From Clostridiales bacterium (lineage in GTDB: Bacteria > Bacillota > Clostridia > Christensenellales > Aristaeellaceae), in contig SVGL01000006.1 of assembly GCA_015056325.1 (NCBI GenBank), forward strand, positions 1 to 64,000: 64,000 bases of DNA, given 5' to 3'. A program made the translations under genes and the position numbers. This document shows positions 51,920 to 59,570 of the stretch, piece by piece (the stretch's first letter is position 1; each line of letters begins with the position of its first letter). The notes beneath the pieces are model-generated. The model was not told the DNA's origin, searched no databases, and was given only the letters and a program-made list of their open reading frames with translations.

Positions 51920-52630
51920 ATGGATCAGCTTACGATGTTGTGGGAGTACCAGGTGGAGGACATGAAGGCCGACAAGATGGCGAATGACATTCGCCGCAGC
52001 CCGCTCCGCCAGAAGATGGAGAATGACCGCAACCTCTTCATGGAGCGCCAGAAGCAGTACAAGCAGATCGAGGAGCAGGTAGCCGTCCTCATCGACCGCA
52101 AGGACGCCATCCGCGACGCTCTTGCCCGTGCCGAGGAGCAGCTGAATGGCCTGCAGGCCCGTTTTGAGCAGAATCCCCCCGAAGAGCTGGAGGCCGTCCG
52201 CGCCTTTATGGCGGAAGTCAGCAAGTGCCGCGAGACTATCGTGGGCTATGAGCAGGAGATGAAGCGCCTGACCCACGAGGCTAACACCAACGACCAGCGC
52301 GGCAACTCCATCCGCACCGAGGCGGCACGTCTGCGCTCCGAGTTCGAGAACCTCAAGGCGCAGTATGATAAGGAGATGCCCGCCAAGAAGGCTGCTCAGG
52401 AAGCCCAGCGCGCTGTTGCTGACCAGAAGGCGGAAGGCATTGATCCCACGCTGATGGAGCACTACAAGCGCATCAAGAAGCAGATCACCCCGCCCCTGAG
52501 CCGACTGGTGAACGGCCAGTGCTCCGGCTGCAACACTTCCCTGCCCAGCGCTGTGCTGCACCGCGTGCGCAACGCTTCCGACGAGATCGTCGAGTGCGAA
52601 AGCTGCGGCCGCATGATCATCCGCATGTAA
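51920..52630 (+). CDS. Coiled-coil zinc-ribbon protein (CT398/YbgI-linked type)
   Basis: 236 residues: a long antiparallel coiled coil (about residues 10-180, rich in Glu, Lys, Arg, Gln) and a C-terminal C4 zinc ribbon with CSGCNTSLP and VECESCGRMI. This architecture is that of CT398-type proteins, found next to TrmK/Nif3 genes in many bacteria; they bind RNA-polymerase-related or secretion partners in Chlamydia, but the general role is unknown. AGGAGGT is four bases before the ATG; an upstream in-frame start lacks a site. Confidence 0.85.
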   Translation: MDQLTMLWEYQVEDMKADKMANDIRRSPLRQKMENDRNLFMERQKQYKQIEEQVAVLIDRKDAIRDALARAEEQLNGLQARFEQNPPEELEAVRAFMAEVSKCRETIVGYEQEMKRLTHEANTNDQRGNSIRTEAARLRSEFENLKAQYDKEMPAKKAAQEAQRAVADQKAEGIDPTLMEHYKRIKKQITPPLSRLVNGQCSGCNTSLPSAVLHRVRNASDEIVECESCGRMIIRM

Positions 52631-52637
52631 TTCAGGA

Positions 52638-52665
52638 AGCCGTCCCACCATGGGGCGGCTATTTT
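52638..52665 (+). terminator. Terminator of the trmK unit
   Basis: AGCCGTCCCA, CCA, TGGGGCGGCT, ATTTT. Confidence 0.85.
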
Positions 52666-52676
52666 GATGCACAGGG

Positions 52677-52705
52677 AAAGCCCTCCGCCCGCATGGACGG
52701 AGGGC
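52677..52705 (-). terminator. Terminator of the 5'-nucleotidase gene
   Basis: On the minus strand GCCCTCCGTCC, ATGC, GGGCGGAGGGC, TTT, about 90 bases after the stop codon. The leftover 52706-52796 holds one small hairpin (GTCAGG/CCTGAC) and no gene. Confidence 0.7.
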
Positions 52706-52796
52706 CGTAGCCTTGTAGGTCAGGAAGGCCTGACGCGCAGCGAGGACACCACCGTCCCACAGCCGCGAAGCCTATCCCGCAGAACAGGCCGAAGAA

Positions 52797-54452
52797 TTAC
52801 TGAGCGGGAGCCTCGGGCACACCGATGATGCGGCCCTGGCCGTAGGGATTGGCGTACTCCTCGCCCACAACGCCGCCCAGGTTGACGGTGATGTAGGTGA
52901 TCAGCACCTGATTGTCGATCAGGGTCTCATCGATGAGGAGCTTGGAGCCAGCGAACATGCTGAAACCGTCACCGGAGTTCTTCAGCATGTAGTTGTGAGA
53001 AGCCAGGGTGTAGGTCTTGTTCACGTCCAGGGGCTCGCCGCCAACGACGACGTTCTTGACGCGGTACTCGCCTTCCACGCCGGCGAACATGCCATTCTCG
53101 TCAACCTTGGCGGTAGAAGGCACGTAGGTATGGATCTCGTAGGTCAGGCCGGACACATGCAGGAAGCCGCCGTTCTCGCCGGGGTTGTTGCGGGCGCCGA
53201 ACTCCAGCGCGTCCAGGATCTGCTGGCCGGTGACTTCAACCATGCACATGATGTTGCCGAAGGGATGCACGGAGTAGATCTGATCCAGGGTGATGTCGCC
53301 AGCGGGGATCTGGGCACGCACGCCGCCGCCGTTGACGAAGGCCACGTCAGAGCCGGACATGGCGCGGTAAGCATCGGCACACAGATCGCCCAGGTTGGTC
53401 TCGGCGTTGCGGATGATGCGCACGTCGGTCTCAGGATCGTTGATGTACAGGGTGTTCTCGGTGCGGGCCACGACGGTGTTGCGGATCTCGTCCAGGGAGG
53501 CGATCTTCTCATTCACAGCGTCCACCACAGGGCCGGTCAGGCCGAAAGTCTCAGCGGGGGTGATAGAGTTCTGCCAGGTGTAGAGCTCAGCAGAGATCGT
53601 GCCGTCGGGAGTGATGGTCAGCGCGCCGACATTGGCCAGCTTGGTGCCGCAGGCCACGCGGACAACATCCTTGCCATCCTTGCCCTTGACAATGTTGGAG
53701 GGCATGGTCTCATGGGCATGGCCATCCAGCACAGCGTCGATGCCGGAGACGTTGTAGATCACGTCGATGGAGGTGTAGGGCTCGCAGGTCTCCTCGGTGC
53801 CCAGGTGGCCGCAGATGATGACGTACTGGGCGCCCTCAGCGCGGGCAGCGTCCACAGCGGACTGAATGGCAGCGTAGAACTTCGCACCGGTTTCATCCTG
53901 GCAGAAGCCATACACAAAGTTGCCGTTCTCATCCTGGAAGTAGGCGGGAGTGGAAGAGGTGATGGTCTTGGGGGTAGTCACGCCGACGAAGGCGATCTTC
54001 ACACCATCAAACTCCTTGATGACGTAGGGGTTGAAGACGGTCTTATCCTGATAGGTGAAGTTGGCGGAAACGTAGGGATACTGGGCCACTTCGCCAGCCA
54101 GGGTCAGGAAGTTGGACATGCCGTAGTCGAACTCATGGTTGCCGGGGACGGCCACGTCGTAGCCGACCACGTTCATCAGCTCAACGATTGCCTTGCCGTT
54201 GGTCAGGGTACCGATGGTCTCGCCCTGGATGGCGTCACCGTTGTCCACCAGAACCACATGGTTCTTGGCGCCGATGGCGTCACGGATGGCGGCCACACCA
54301 GCATAGCCCCAGCCCATGTCAATACCGGCATGGGCGTCGCTGGTGAACAGGACGACCACGTTCTTGGTCAGGCCGGCGGGAGCTTCTTCTGCCATCGCGA
54401 CGCAGCCAAGCAGCATCATGACGGACAGGAGCAGCGCAAGGAACTTCTTCAT
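52797..54452 (-). CDS. Secreted 5'-nucleotidase/metallophosphatase (UshA family)
   Basis: 551 residues, exported: signal peptide MKKFLALLLSVMMLLGCVAMA. The N-terminal metallophosphatase domain has the dimetal ligands SDAHAGID, DNGDAIQGE, GNHEFDYG, CGHLG and DGHAHE; the C-terminal substrate domain (about residues 330-540) has NGGGVRAQIPAGDIT and the NSGDGFSMF adenine-binding motif. It releases nucleosides and phosphate outside the cell. A cysteine (LLGC) near residue 17 gives a possible but poor lipobox; a type I signal peptidase site is more likely. Ribosome-binding site GGAGGAG. Confidence 0.93.
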   Translation of the reverse strand: MKKFLALLLSVMMLLGCVAMAEEAPAGLTKNVVVLFTSDAHAGIDMGWGYAGVAAIRDAIGAKNHVVLVDNGDAIQGETIGTLTNGKAIVELMNVVGYDVAVPGNHEFDYGMSNFLTLAGEVAQYPYVSANFTYQDKTVFNPYVIKEFDGVKIAFVGVTTPKTITSSTPAYFQDENGNFVYGFCQDETGAKFYAAIQSAVDAARAEGAQYVIICGHLGTEETCEPYTSIDVIYNVSGIDAVLDGHAHETMPSNIVKGKDGKDVVRVACGTKLANVGALTITPDGTISAELYTWQNSITPAETFGLTGPVVDAVNEKIASLDEIRNTVVARTENTLYINDPETDVRIIRNAETNLGDLCADAYRAMSGSDVAFVNGGGVRAQIPAGDITLDQIYSVHPFGNIMCMVEVTGQQILDALEFGARNNPGENGGFLHVSGLTYEIHTYVPSTAKVDENGMFAGVEGEYRVKNVVVGGEPLDVNKTYTLASHNYMLKNSGDGFSMFAGSKLLIDETLIDNQVLITYITVNLGGVVGEEYANPYGQGRIIGVPEAPAQ

Positions 54453-54514
54453 GGGGAACTCCTCCTTTTTTCTGTTGATGAAACGAATCTTTGGGCCCGA
54501 TTGCCCATATTTGT

Positions 54515-54543
54515 ATTATATCAGCAACAGGCTGTTATTTCAA
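54515..54543 (-). promoter_or_regulatory. Sigma-A promoter of the 5'-nucleotidase gene
   Basis: TTGAAA (54543-54538), 17 bases, TATAAT (54520-54515) preceded by TGA, an extended -10. Confidence 0.85.
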
Positions 54544-54575
54544 GGAGAACAGAGGCATTCGTGCAACTTTATTTA

Positions 54576-54604
54576 TCATAAACCGCCCGCAATTCACATA
54601 CAGT
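54576..54604 (+). promoter_or_regulatory. Sigma-E-type sporulation promoter of the L,D-transpeptidase/spoIIIA operon
   Basis: TCATAAA, 14 bases, CATACAGT. This fits the B. subtilis mother-cell sigma-E pattern (KMATATT, 14-15 bases, CATACANT) with a perfect -10 and a near-perfect -35. The spoIIIA operon is a known sigma-E target. No sigma-A promoter is evident on this strand. Start of transcription would be near 54611. Confidence 0.7.
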
Positions 54605-54629
54605 TGGGCAGACGGAGGGAGGCGGCAGG

Positions 54630-55268
54630 ATGCGGCGATGTCTCGCTGTACTGACGGCATTGCTTATGCTGTGCACGCCCGCCTTTGCTGAATACGCCAT
54701 CCATGTCGATGTGGAGCAGAAACGTCTGACCCTCTTTCAAGGCAGCAAGCAGGTGAAGCACTATACCATCGCCACAGGCGCCTGGGATACTCCAACACCC
54801 GTGGGAGTTTTCGCCATCACCCACCGGTTTTCCGGAGAAATGTGCGGCTTCGGCACCTGTTTTCTTGGGCTGAACGTCCCATGGGGGAATTATGGCATCC
54901 ACGGCACCAACAAGCCAGAAAGCATTGGCTATAACGCCTCCCACGGCTGCATCCGCATGAATGTTGAGGATGCGGAGGAGCTCTACCGACTGGTTCCCAA
55001 CGGCACCAAGGTCATTATTGAGTGCGGCCCTTGGGGCGAACTGGGCGGAAGCCTGCGAACGCTGAAAAACGGCGATCGCTCCCAGCAGGTCCGGGCGGTA
55101 CAACGCAAGCTGAGAGCCCTTGGCTTCTATCAGGGCTGGCCGGATGGCATCTTCGGCGATGGTACGCAGAAGGCCGTTGATGCAGCCCGAAAAGCCTATG
55201 GCCTCTCCCCTAACGGTCTGGTGGATTGGGCGCTGTATCAGAAGCTGGGGCTGACGCCCTTCGAGTGA
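54630..55268 (+). CDS. Exported L,D-transpeptidase with peptidoglycan-binding domain
   Basis: Forms 3-3 cross-links or edits peptidoglycan stem peptides. 212 residues: signal peptide (MRRCLAVLTALLMLCTPAFA), YkuD catalytic domain with GIHGTN and SHGCIRM, where Cys107 is the nucleophile, and a C-terminal PG_binding_1 domain (about residues 145-208, GDRSQQVRAVQRKLRALGFY, GIFGDGTQKAV). GGAGG seven bases before the ATG. It ends only 7 bases before spoIIIAA, behind a sigma-E-type promoter, so it should be made in the mother cell with the SpoIIIA channel. A spore-cortex or engulfment role is inference. Confidence 0.92.
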   Translation: MRRCLAVLTALLMLCTPAFAEYAIHVDVEQKRLTLFQGSKQVKHYTIATGAWDTPTPVGVFAITHRFSGEMCGFGTCFLGLNVPWGNYGIHGTNKPESIGYNASHGCIRMNVEDAEELYRLVPNGTKVIIECGPWGELGGSLRTLKNGDRSQQVRAVQRKLRALGFYQGWPDGIFGDGTQKAVDAARKAYGLSPNGLVDWALYQKLGLTPFE

Positions 55269-55275
55269 GGTAGAT

Positions 55276-56166
55276 ATGAACTGGAACGAAACCCGACAAT
55301 TCCTTGGTCCTTGCTTCCCTGAGGAAGTGCGCGCCGAGCTGGACATGCTCCTTCCCGGAGAACTTCACGAGATCCGCATTCGCGTAAACCGACCCACAGT
55401 CTTTGTGACCGCCACGAGGACGGCTTCCCTCCCTTGGTCGCCTGAGAAGCAACAGCTTGAAGCGATGGTTGAAGCACTGTCCGAGCACAGCCTATACGCC
55501 CGTCAGGAGGAGACCTGCCAAGGGTATCTGACCCTGCGCGGCGGTCACCGCCTGGGAATCTGCGGGCAGGTCGTCAAAAGCGACGACCAGTCTGTTTTGT
55601 CCCAATTCGGATCCGTATGCCTCCGCATTGCCAACGAATGGCACGGCGCTGCAGATATCTTGCTTTCCCGGATGAACAGACTGCAAAGCGTACTCATCCT
55701 CGGCGCCCCCGGCAGCGGGAAGACCACCATGCTTCGGGATCTGGCCAGACAGCTAGCCTGCGGCAGAAACGCGCGGCAGGTCGCCATCATTGATGAACGC
55801 AGCGAGCTGGCTGCCTGCGTGGCAGGCGTTCCGCAGCTGGACGTGGGCGACTCTACCGACGTGCTGGACGCTTTGCCCAAGGCGGAAGCAATCCCCTGGC
55901 TCATCCGTGCGATGGCGCCTGAAGTCATCATTACCGATGAGCTTGGCAGTGATGGAGATGCCGCCGCTGTGTTGGACGCGCTGAACTGCGGCGTCGCAGT
56001 ATGCGCCTCCGCCCACGGAAACACTCTGCAGGATGCTGCCAGCCGACCGACCCTTGCCGCGCTGATGGCCCGACGTGCCTTCGACCTGTATGCGCTGCTC
56101 TCCCCCGACGGCGGAGGACGCATCATCGGACTGTACGACCGCACCGGCAGTCCACTGCCCTTGTGA
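55276..56166 (+). CDS. spoIIIAA: Stage III sporulation protein AA (ATPase)
   Basis: Cytoplasmic secretion-type ATPase that powers the SpoIIIA-SpoIIQ channel between mother cell and forespore. 296 residues, near the usual ~305. HEIRIRVNRP at the N-terminus, LRGGHRLGICGQV, Walker A ILGAPGSGKTTMLRDLAR, VAIIDERSEL, and VIITDELGSDGDAAAVLDAL as Walker B. Ribosome-binding site GAGG overlaps the end of the transpeptidase gene. Overlaps spoIIIAB by the GTGA junction. Confidence 0.95.
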   Translation: MNWNETRQFLGPCFPEEVRAELDMLLPGELHEIRIRVNRPTVFVTATRTASLPWSPEKQQLEAMVEALSEHSLYARQEETCQGYLTLRGGHRLGICGQVVKSDDQSVLSQFGSVCLRIANEWHGAADILLSRMNRLQSVLILGAPGSGKTTMLRDLARQLACGRNARQVAIIDERSELAACVAGVPQLDVGDSTDVLDALPKAEAIPWLIRAMAPEVIITDELGSDGDAAAVLDALNCGVAVCASAHGNTLQDAASRPTLAALMARRAFDLYALLSPDGGGRIIGLYDRTGSPLPL

Positions 56167-56654
56167 GCCGCGCTGTACTGGCCGTGATGGCCGGTCTTCT
56201 GTGTACATTGGCTGGTATACGTCATGCTGCGACCCTCAGGAAGGACGCCCTTCGCCTGAACCGCTGGGTGAAACTGCTGCAGCATCTGACGCTGCTGCTC
56301 AGGGAAGGTACGCTGACCGTTCCCCAGGCGCTGCATGCCGCAGCCGACATGAATATGCCGCCGGACAAGCTCCTGCGGGATATTGCATCCTGTGTGACTG
56401 CGTCCCCCATGCTGTCGCTCGCCCAGGCGTACCAACAATCCAGCACGGACACGCTGGAGCACGCAGCCCTTGCCCGTATGTTTGAGCGCATCGGCCGCGG
56501 CAGTAAGGACAGCCGCATCCTCGCCCTGGAACAGTGCACCGACGAAATCAGATTATTGGCTGATTCCGCAGCAGCAAAAGCAGACAAAGACGTCAGACTC
56601 TGGCAGACCCTGGGGCTCATCGGCGGCATCTGCCTGACCATTCTACTCTTGTAA
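56163..56654 (+). CDS. spoIIIAB: Stage III sporulation protein AB
   Basis: Membrane component of the SpoIIIA complex, resembling GspF-type platform proteins. 163 residues with N- and C-terminal hydrophobic segments (VLAVMAGLLCTLAGI and LGLIGGICLTILLL) around a helical cytoplasmic part; LNRWVKLLQHLTLLLREG is typical. I start at the GTG whose last two bases lie in the spoIIIAA stop (GTGA); this gives a full first helix. An ATG ten codons later would cut the helix. Length fits the usual ~170. Confidence 0.9.
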   Translation: MSRAVLAVMAGLLCTLAGIRHAATLRKDALRLNRWVKLLQHLTLLLREGTLTVPQALHAAADMNMPPDKLLRDIASCVTASPMLSLAQAYQQSSTDTLEHAALARMFERIGRGSKDSRILALEQCTDEIRLLADSAAAKADKDVRLWQTLGLIGGICLTILLL

Positions 56655-56670
56655 CACGGAGGACGGACAC

Positions 56671-56868
56671 ATGCAGTTGGATCTGCTCTTTCAGATTGCA
56701 GGCGTCGGCGTGTTGACCACGGTGGTCTCAGCAGTGCTGTCCAGTTCCGGGCGCTCGGAGCTGGCCAACCTGGCCACTGTGGCAGGCCTGGCGATCGTAC
56801 TGCTGATGGTCGCTGGTCTCCTGGAAGATCTCTTCACCAGCGTGCGGACGATCTTCCAGCTGTACTGA
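56671..56868 (+). CDS. spoIIIAC: Stage III sporulation protein AC
   Basis: 65-residue membrane protein, two helices (about 4-22 and 33-53) joined by SSSGRSELANL. Length and sequence (LLFQIAGVGVLTTVVS, VAGLAIVLLMV) match the SpoIIIAC family of the mother-cell channel. GGAGG precedes the ATG; it lies 16 bases after spoIIIAB and 3 before spoIIIAD. Confidence 0.92.
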   Translation: MQLDLLFQIAGVGVLTTVVSAVLSSSGRSELANLATVAGLAIVLLMVAGLLEDLFTSVRTIFQLY

Positions 56869-56871
56869 TGC

Positions 56872-57267
56872 ATGTCCGCCATGCAGTACGCCGCCTTCGC
56901 AGTCTGCGCCGCTGCGCTGGCATTGGTGATGCGCCGCCTCAGGCCAGAATCCGCCCCAGCGCTGGTGATGGCTGCAGGCGCACTGGCAGCGCTGCTGATC
57001 CTGCCTCAGCTGGCAGAGGTCATCTCTGGTGTGTCCGAACTTGCAAGCCTTGGCGGCGTGCAGGATGGATACATGGCTCATCTGCTGAAAATCGGCGGCA
57101 TCAGCCTGTTGATGGACTTTGCTGCACAAAGCTGCCGCGACGCCGGCGAGGAGGGCCTGGCCATGAAGGTAGAGCTGGCCGGAAGGGTGATGCTCATCGG
57201 ACTGGTGCTGCCCGTCATGCGCACGCTGCTCTCGCAAATCTTATCGCTCTCGCCTGCATTGCAATGA
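56872..57267 (+). CDS. spoIIIAD: Stage III sporulation protein AD
   Basis: 131-residue membrane protein with about four helices; KIGGISLLMDFAAQSCRDAGEEGLA is the family signature (shown in parts KIGGISLL and CRDAGEEGLA). Length matches the usual ~130. The start is the ATG three bases after spoIIIAC; another in-frame ATG lies three codons later. The stop overlaps spoIIIAE (ATGA). Confidence 0.93.
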   Translation: MSAMQYAAFAVCAAALALVMRRLRPESAPALVMAAGALAALLILPQLAEVISGVSELASLGGVQDGYMAHLLKIGGISLLMDFAAQSCRDAGEEGLAMKVELAGRVMLIGLVLPVMRTLLSQILSLSPALQ

Positions 57268-58364
57268 TCCTGCTGCCCACTGCCGGAACAGCAGAGTCCC
57301 TGAACGACGGCGTGACGGAGATTATCTCCACCTTGGATATCGCCGCACTGGATGCCGCCCTTGATCAAGGTGACCCATTCACAGCAACCGGAGGCTTCGC
57401 ATCAACGCTGCTTGCCCTGGCTAAGGGGGAACTCACCCTTGATTTTCAACAGGTGCTGAACTTGTTGGGAGCGCAGTTTCTATCCGCCTTACGGGGAAGC
57501 CTGTGGCGGCTGACAAGGCTGATCGCACCCGTCATGGCCTGGGCCGTGCTGCGCCATCTGACAGGGAAAACCGGCGAAACCGGACGGGTGGTATGTCAGC
57601 TGTGGGTATGCGTGTTCCTGACCCAGGATCTGACGGATCACATTACGCTTTGCAAAGACGCTGTCACCCGGATGTCGGAGGGAATGCAGGGGCTGTTTCC
57701 CCTGCTGCTGACGATGATGGCCGCTGTGGGCGGCAATTCCGGCTCGGCAGTGATGCAGCCCGCCATCGTCTCAGCTGCCAGCACCATGACAAGCCTCATC
57801 CAGCAGCTCACACTGCCTCTGGCTATGGCTGCTGCCATCCTGACCATGCTGTGCCACCTGGGAGAAGGGCTGCGCCTGCAGCGGTTGGCTGCCTTTACAC
57901 ACCAATGTGCAGCCTGGACGCTGGGCGTTATCTTCACGGTGTTCATTGGCGTGCTGACTACACGCGCCGTCACCGCAGCCACGCTGGATGGTGTGACGCT
58001 GCGCACCGCCAAATATGCCATGAGCAACCTCATCCCGGTTGTAGGCGGCCTCTTTGCTGACACAGTGGACACGCTGGTAGGTTCCGGGATGCTGGTACAA
58101 GGCGCCCTGGGAATCACCGGGCTGGTGCTGATCATCTTCTGGGCTATGACGCCCATGTGTCAGACACTGGCGTCTGCGATGCTGTACAAGCTTGCCGCAG
58201 CACTGATGCAGCCCGTATCCGACGGACCTCTGGGCGAGTGCATCCATGACTTCGGACGGATCCTGATGCTGCTGTTCATCATCCAGCTCTGCGCAGCAGC
58301 GATGTTCCTGATGCTGATTGCCCAGCTGATCGGCGTAAGCAGCGCAACTTTCATGATGAGGTGA
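57264..58364 (+). CDS. spoIIIAE: Stage III sporulation protein AE
   Basis: Large polytopic membrane component of the SpoIIIA complex, 366 residues from the ATG that overlaps the spoIIIAD stop (ATGA); the family is usually near 400. Six or so helices follow an exported N-terminal part (LNDGVTEIISTLDIAAL). Family blocks seen: GNSGSAVMQPAIVSA, FTVFIGVLTTRAV, AKYAMSNLIPVVGGLFADTVD and LVLIIFWAM. With this ATG the signal sequence is only MILLPTAGTA, lacking a basic end and most of the hydrophobic core; the same frame upstream reads LANLIALACIA just before this Met but offers no ATG, GTG or TTG. Confidence 0.88.
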   Translation: MILLPTAGTAESLNDGVTEIISTLDIAALDAALDQGDPFTATGGFASTLLALAKGELTLDFQQVLNLLGAQFLSALRGSLWRLTRLIAPVMAWAVLRHLTGKTGETGRVVCQLWVCVFLTQDLTDHITLCKDAVTRMSEGMQGLFPLLLTMMAAVGGNSGSAVMQPAIVSAASTMTSLIQQLTLPLAMAAAILTMLCHLGEGLRLQRLAAFTHQCAAWTLGVIFTVFIGVLTTRAVTAATLDGVTLRTAKYAMSNLIPVVGGLFADTVDTLVGSGMLVQGALGITGLVLIIFWAMTPMCQTLASAMLYKLAAALMQPVSDGPLGECIHDFGRILMLLFIIQLCAAAMFLMLIAQLIGVSSATFMMR

Positions 58365-58370
58365 CCGACA

Positions 58371-58634
58371 ATGATGCATCTCCTGACCCATTTCGCGGCG
58401 TTTTCCATGGCAGGCACCGTGCTGCTTTCCCTGCTGCCTGAGGGCGGCATGAAACGCACAGCGGGGATGGCAGTGGGCATTCTGACCTTGCTGTGCTGGG
58501 CTGAAGGAATCAGGCAGCAGCTGAACATCAAACTGACGGCAGATTTCCCCGCTTCCGTTTTCACCGCCACAACGTGCTCATTGCAGGACGCCTCACTGCA
58601 TGCCCTTACCGTACTCCAGGAGGCCTGTCCATGA
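58371..58634 (+). CDS. spoIIIAF: Stage III sporulation protein AF, short form
   Basis: 87 residues instead of the usual ~200. Position between AE and AG and two N-terminal hydrophobic segments (about 5-22 and 30-45, with the GGMKRTAGMAVGILTLL region) identify it. The C-terminal cytosol-excluded ring-building domain of longer SpoIIIAF proteins is absent; the protein ends soon after the helices. GAGGTGA precedes a double ATG, and the stop overlaps spoIIIAG (ATGA). Confidence 0.78.
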   Translation: MMHLLTHFAAFSMAGTVLLSLLPEGGMKRTAGMAVGILTLLCWAEGIRQQLNIKLTADFPASVFTATTCSLQDASLHALTVLQEACP

Positions 58635-58960
58635 CCAAGCTCTCCCTGTGGCTGAAAAAGGATGGTTGGATCCTGGCAGCACTTTGCTTCTGCGTGGCGA
58701 TGTGCCTGCTGCTGGGTGCGCAGCAGGATACTGCCTCCACCGAAGAAAACCGTGTCAGCCGCGTACTCAGCGCCATTCAGGGCGCAGGGGATGTGGAGGT
58801 GGCATTTTATTATGAGAATGCGGTTCCATGCGGCGCAGTCATCGTGGCGCAGGGGGCAAACGATATTGCCGTGCAGCTGCGCCTGGCATCTGCCGTAACA
58901 AAGCTGCTGGGTATTGACGCAAACCGGGTGGCCATCTACCCCAAGGAGGCGCAAAAATGA
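58631..58960 (+). CDS. spoIIIAG: Stage III sporulation protein AG, compact form
   Basis: 109 residues; typical SpoIIIAG is about 200-230. One membrane helix (about 12-30) and a single ring-building domain: NRVSRVLSAIQGAGDVEVAFYYEN, then AVIVAQGANDIAVQLRLASAV and TKLLGIDANRVAIY (quoted in pieces of 20 or fewer). The long beta-rich insertion that in B. subtilis splits this domain and builds the crown of the ring is missing between FYYENAVPCG and AVIVAQGA. Start ATGA-coupled to spoIIIAF. Confidence 0.85.
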   Translation: MTKLSLWLKKDGWILAALCFCVAMCLLLGAQQDTASTEENRVSRVLSAIQGAGDVEVAFYYENAVPCGAVIVAQGANDIAVQLRLASAVTKLLGIDANRVAIYPKEAQK

Positions 58961-59454
58961 ACAAGCTGGGAATACTCCTGACCAAGCACCGGCATGCATT
59001 CCTTCTGACGCTCCTGGTATCGGCGCTGGCCATCAGCAGCCTGGCCAGGCAGCCTTCTCCCCCTGCCACGGTGGAGATCCCTGTCACAGAAGCTGCCGCC
59101 GCATCTGTCTCAGCGCTGGAGGCGTATCGTTTACAGAGAGATCAGGATACCATGGCAGATATTGCCGCACTGGAGGCCCTGATCGCACAACCGCTGCTGG
59201 ATACTGCCACCCGGGAAGATGCTGCCGACCGTCTGCAGGAGATCATCGACTGCCGGCAGGCCCAGTCCGCGCTGGAGGGAGCACTTGTCAGCAGCAGTCT
59301 GGCTCCGTGCGTTGCAGTCATTTCCGGCGGCAGCCTCACCATTGTGACAGAGAAAGCTGATATCACCAGCCGCGATTCGTCACTGATTCTGACCCTTGCT
59401 GCTGCCCACGCTGGAATCAGCCCTGAAAATATCCGTATCATGACAGAAAATTGA
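58957..59454 (+). CDS. spoIIIAH: Stage III sporulation protein AH
   Basis: 165-residue bitopic protein: one N-terminal membrane helix (about 14-31), a linker, a coiled segment (ALEAYRLQRDQDTMADIAAL) and a ring-building domain (about 90-165; VAVISGGSLTIVTEKADITS, LAAAHAGISPENIRIM). SpoIIIAH binds forespore SpoIIQ across the intermembrane space. Somewhat shorter than the ~215 of Bacillus. Overlaps spoIIIAG by ATGA; last gene of the operon. No clear terminator follows before the next promoter. Confidence 0.9.
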   Translation: MNKLGILLTKHRHAFLLTLLVSALAISSLARQPSPPATVEIPVTEAAAASVSALEAYRLQRDQDTMADIAALEALIAQPLLDTATREDAADRLQEIIDCRQAQSALEGALVSSSLAPCVAVISGGSLTIVTEKADITSRDSSLILTLAAAHAGISPENIRIMTEN

Positions 59455-59507
59455 GCGCTGCATGTTTCACCCTGGCAAATACCGGGTATCATATTGGTGC
59501 AAAGGGG

Positions 59508-59536
59508 TTTCCATCATCGACAAACTGTGGTATAAT
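59508..59536 (+). promoter_or_regulatory. Promoter of the RseC-like/trxA pair
   Basis: TTTCCA, 17 bases, perfect TATAAT, about 35 bases before the start codon. Confidence 0.62.
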
Positions 59537-59570
59537 ACTACAGAAGGAACCTCAAAGGAGCGATTGATTG

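Noticed and set aside
52660..52800. Possible RNase P RNA or other structured RNA after the zinc-ribbon gene
   Set aside because: The gap is too short for RNase P RNA and lacks its conserved core; the hairpins are explained as two convergent terminators.
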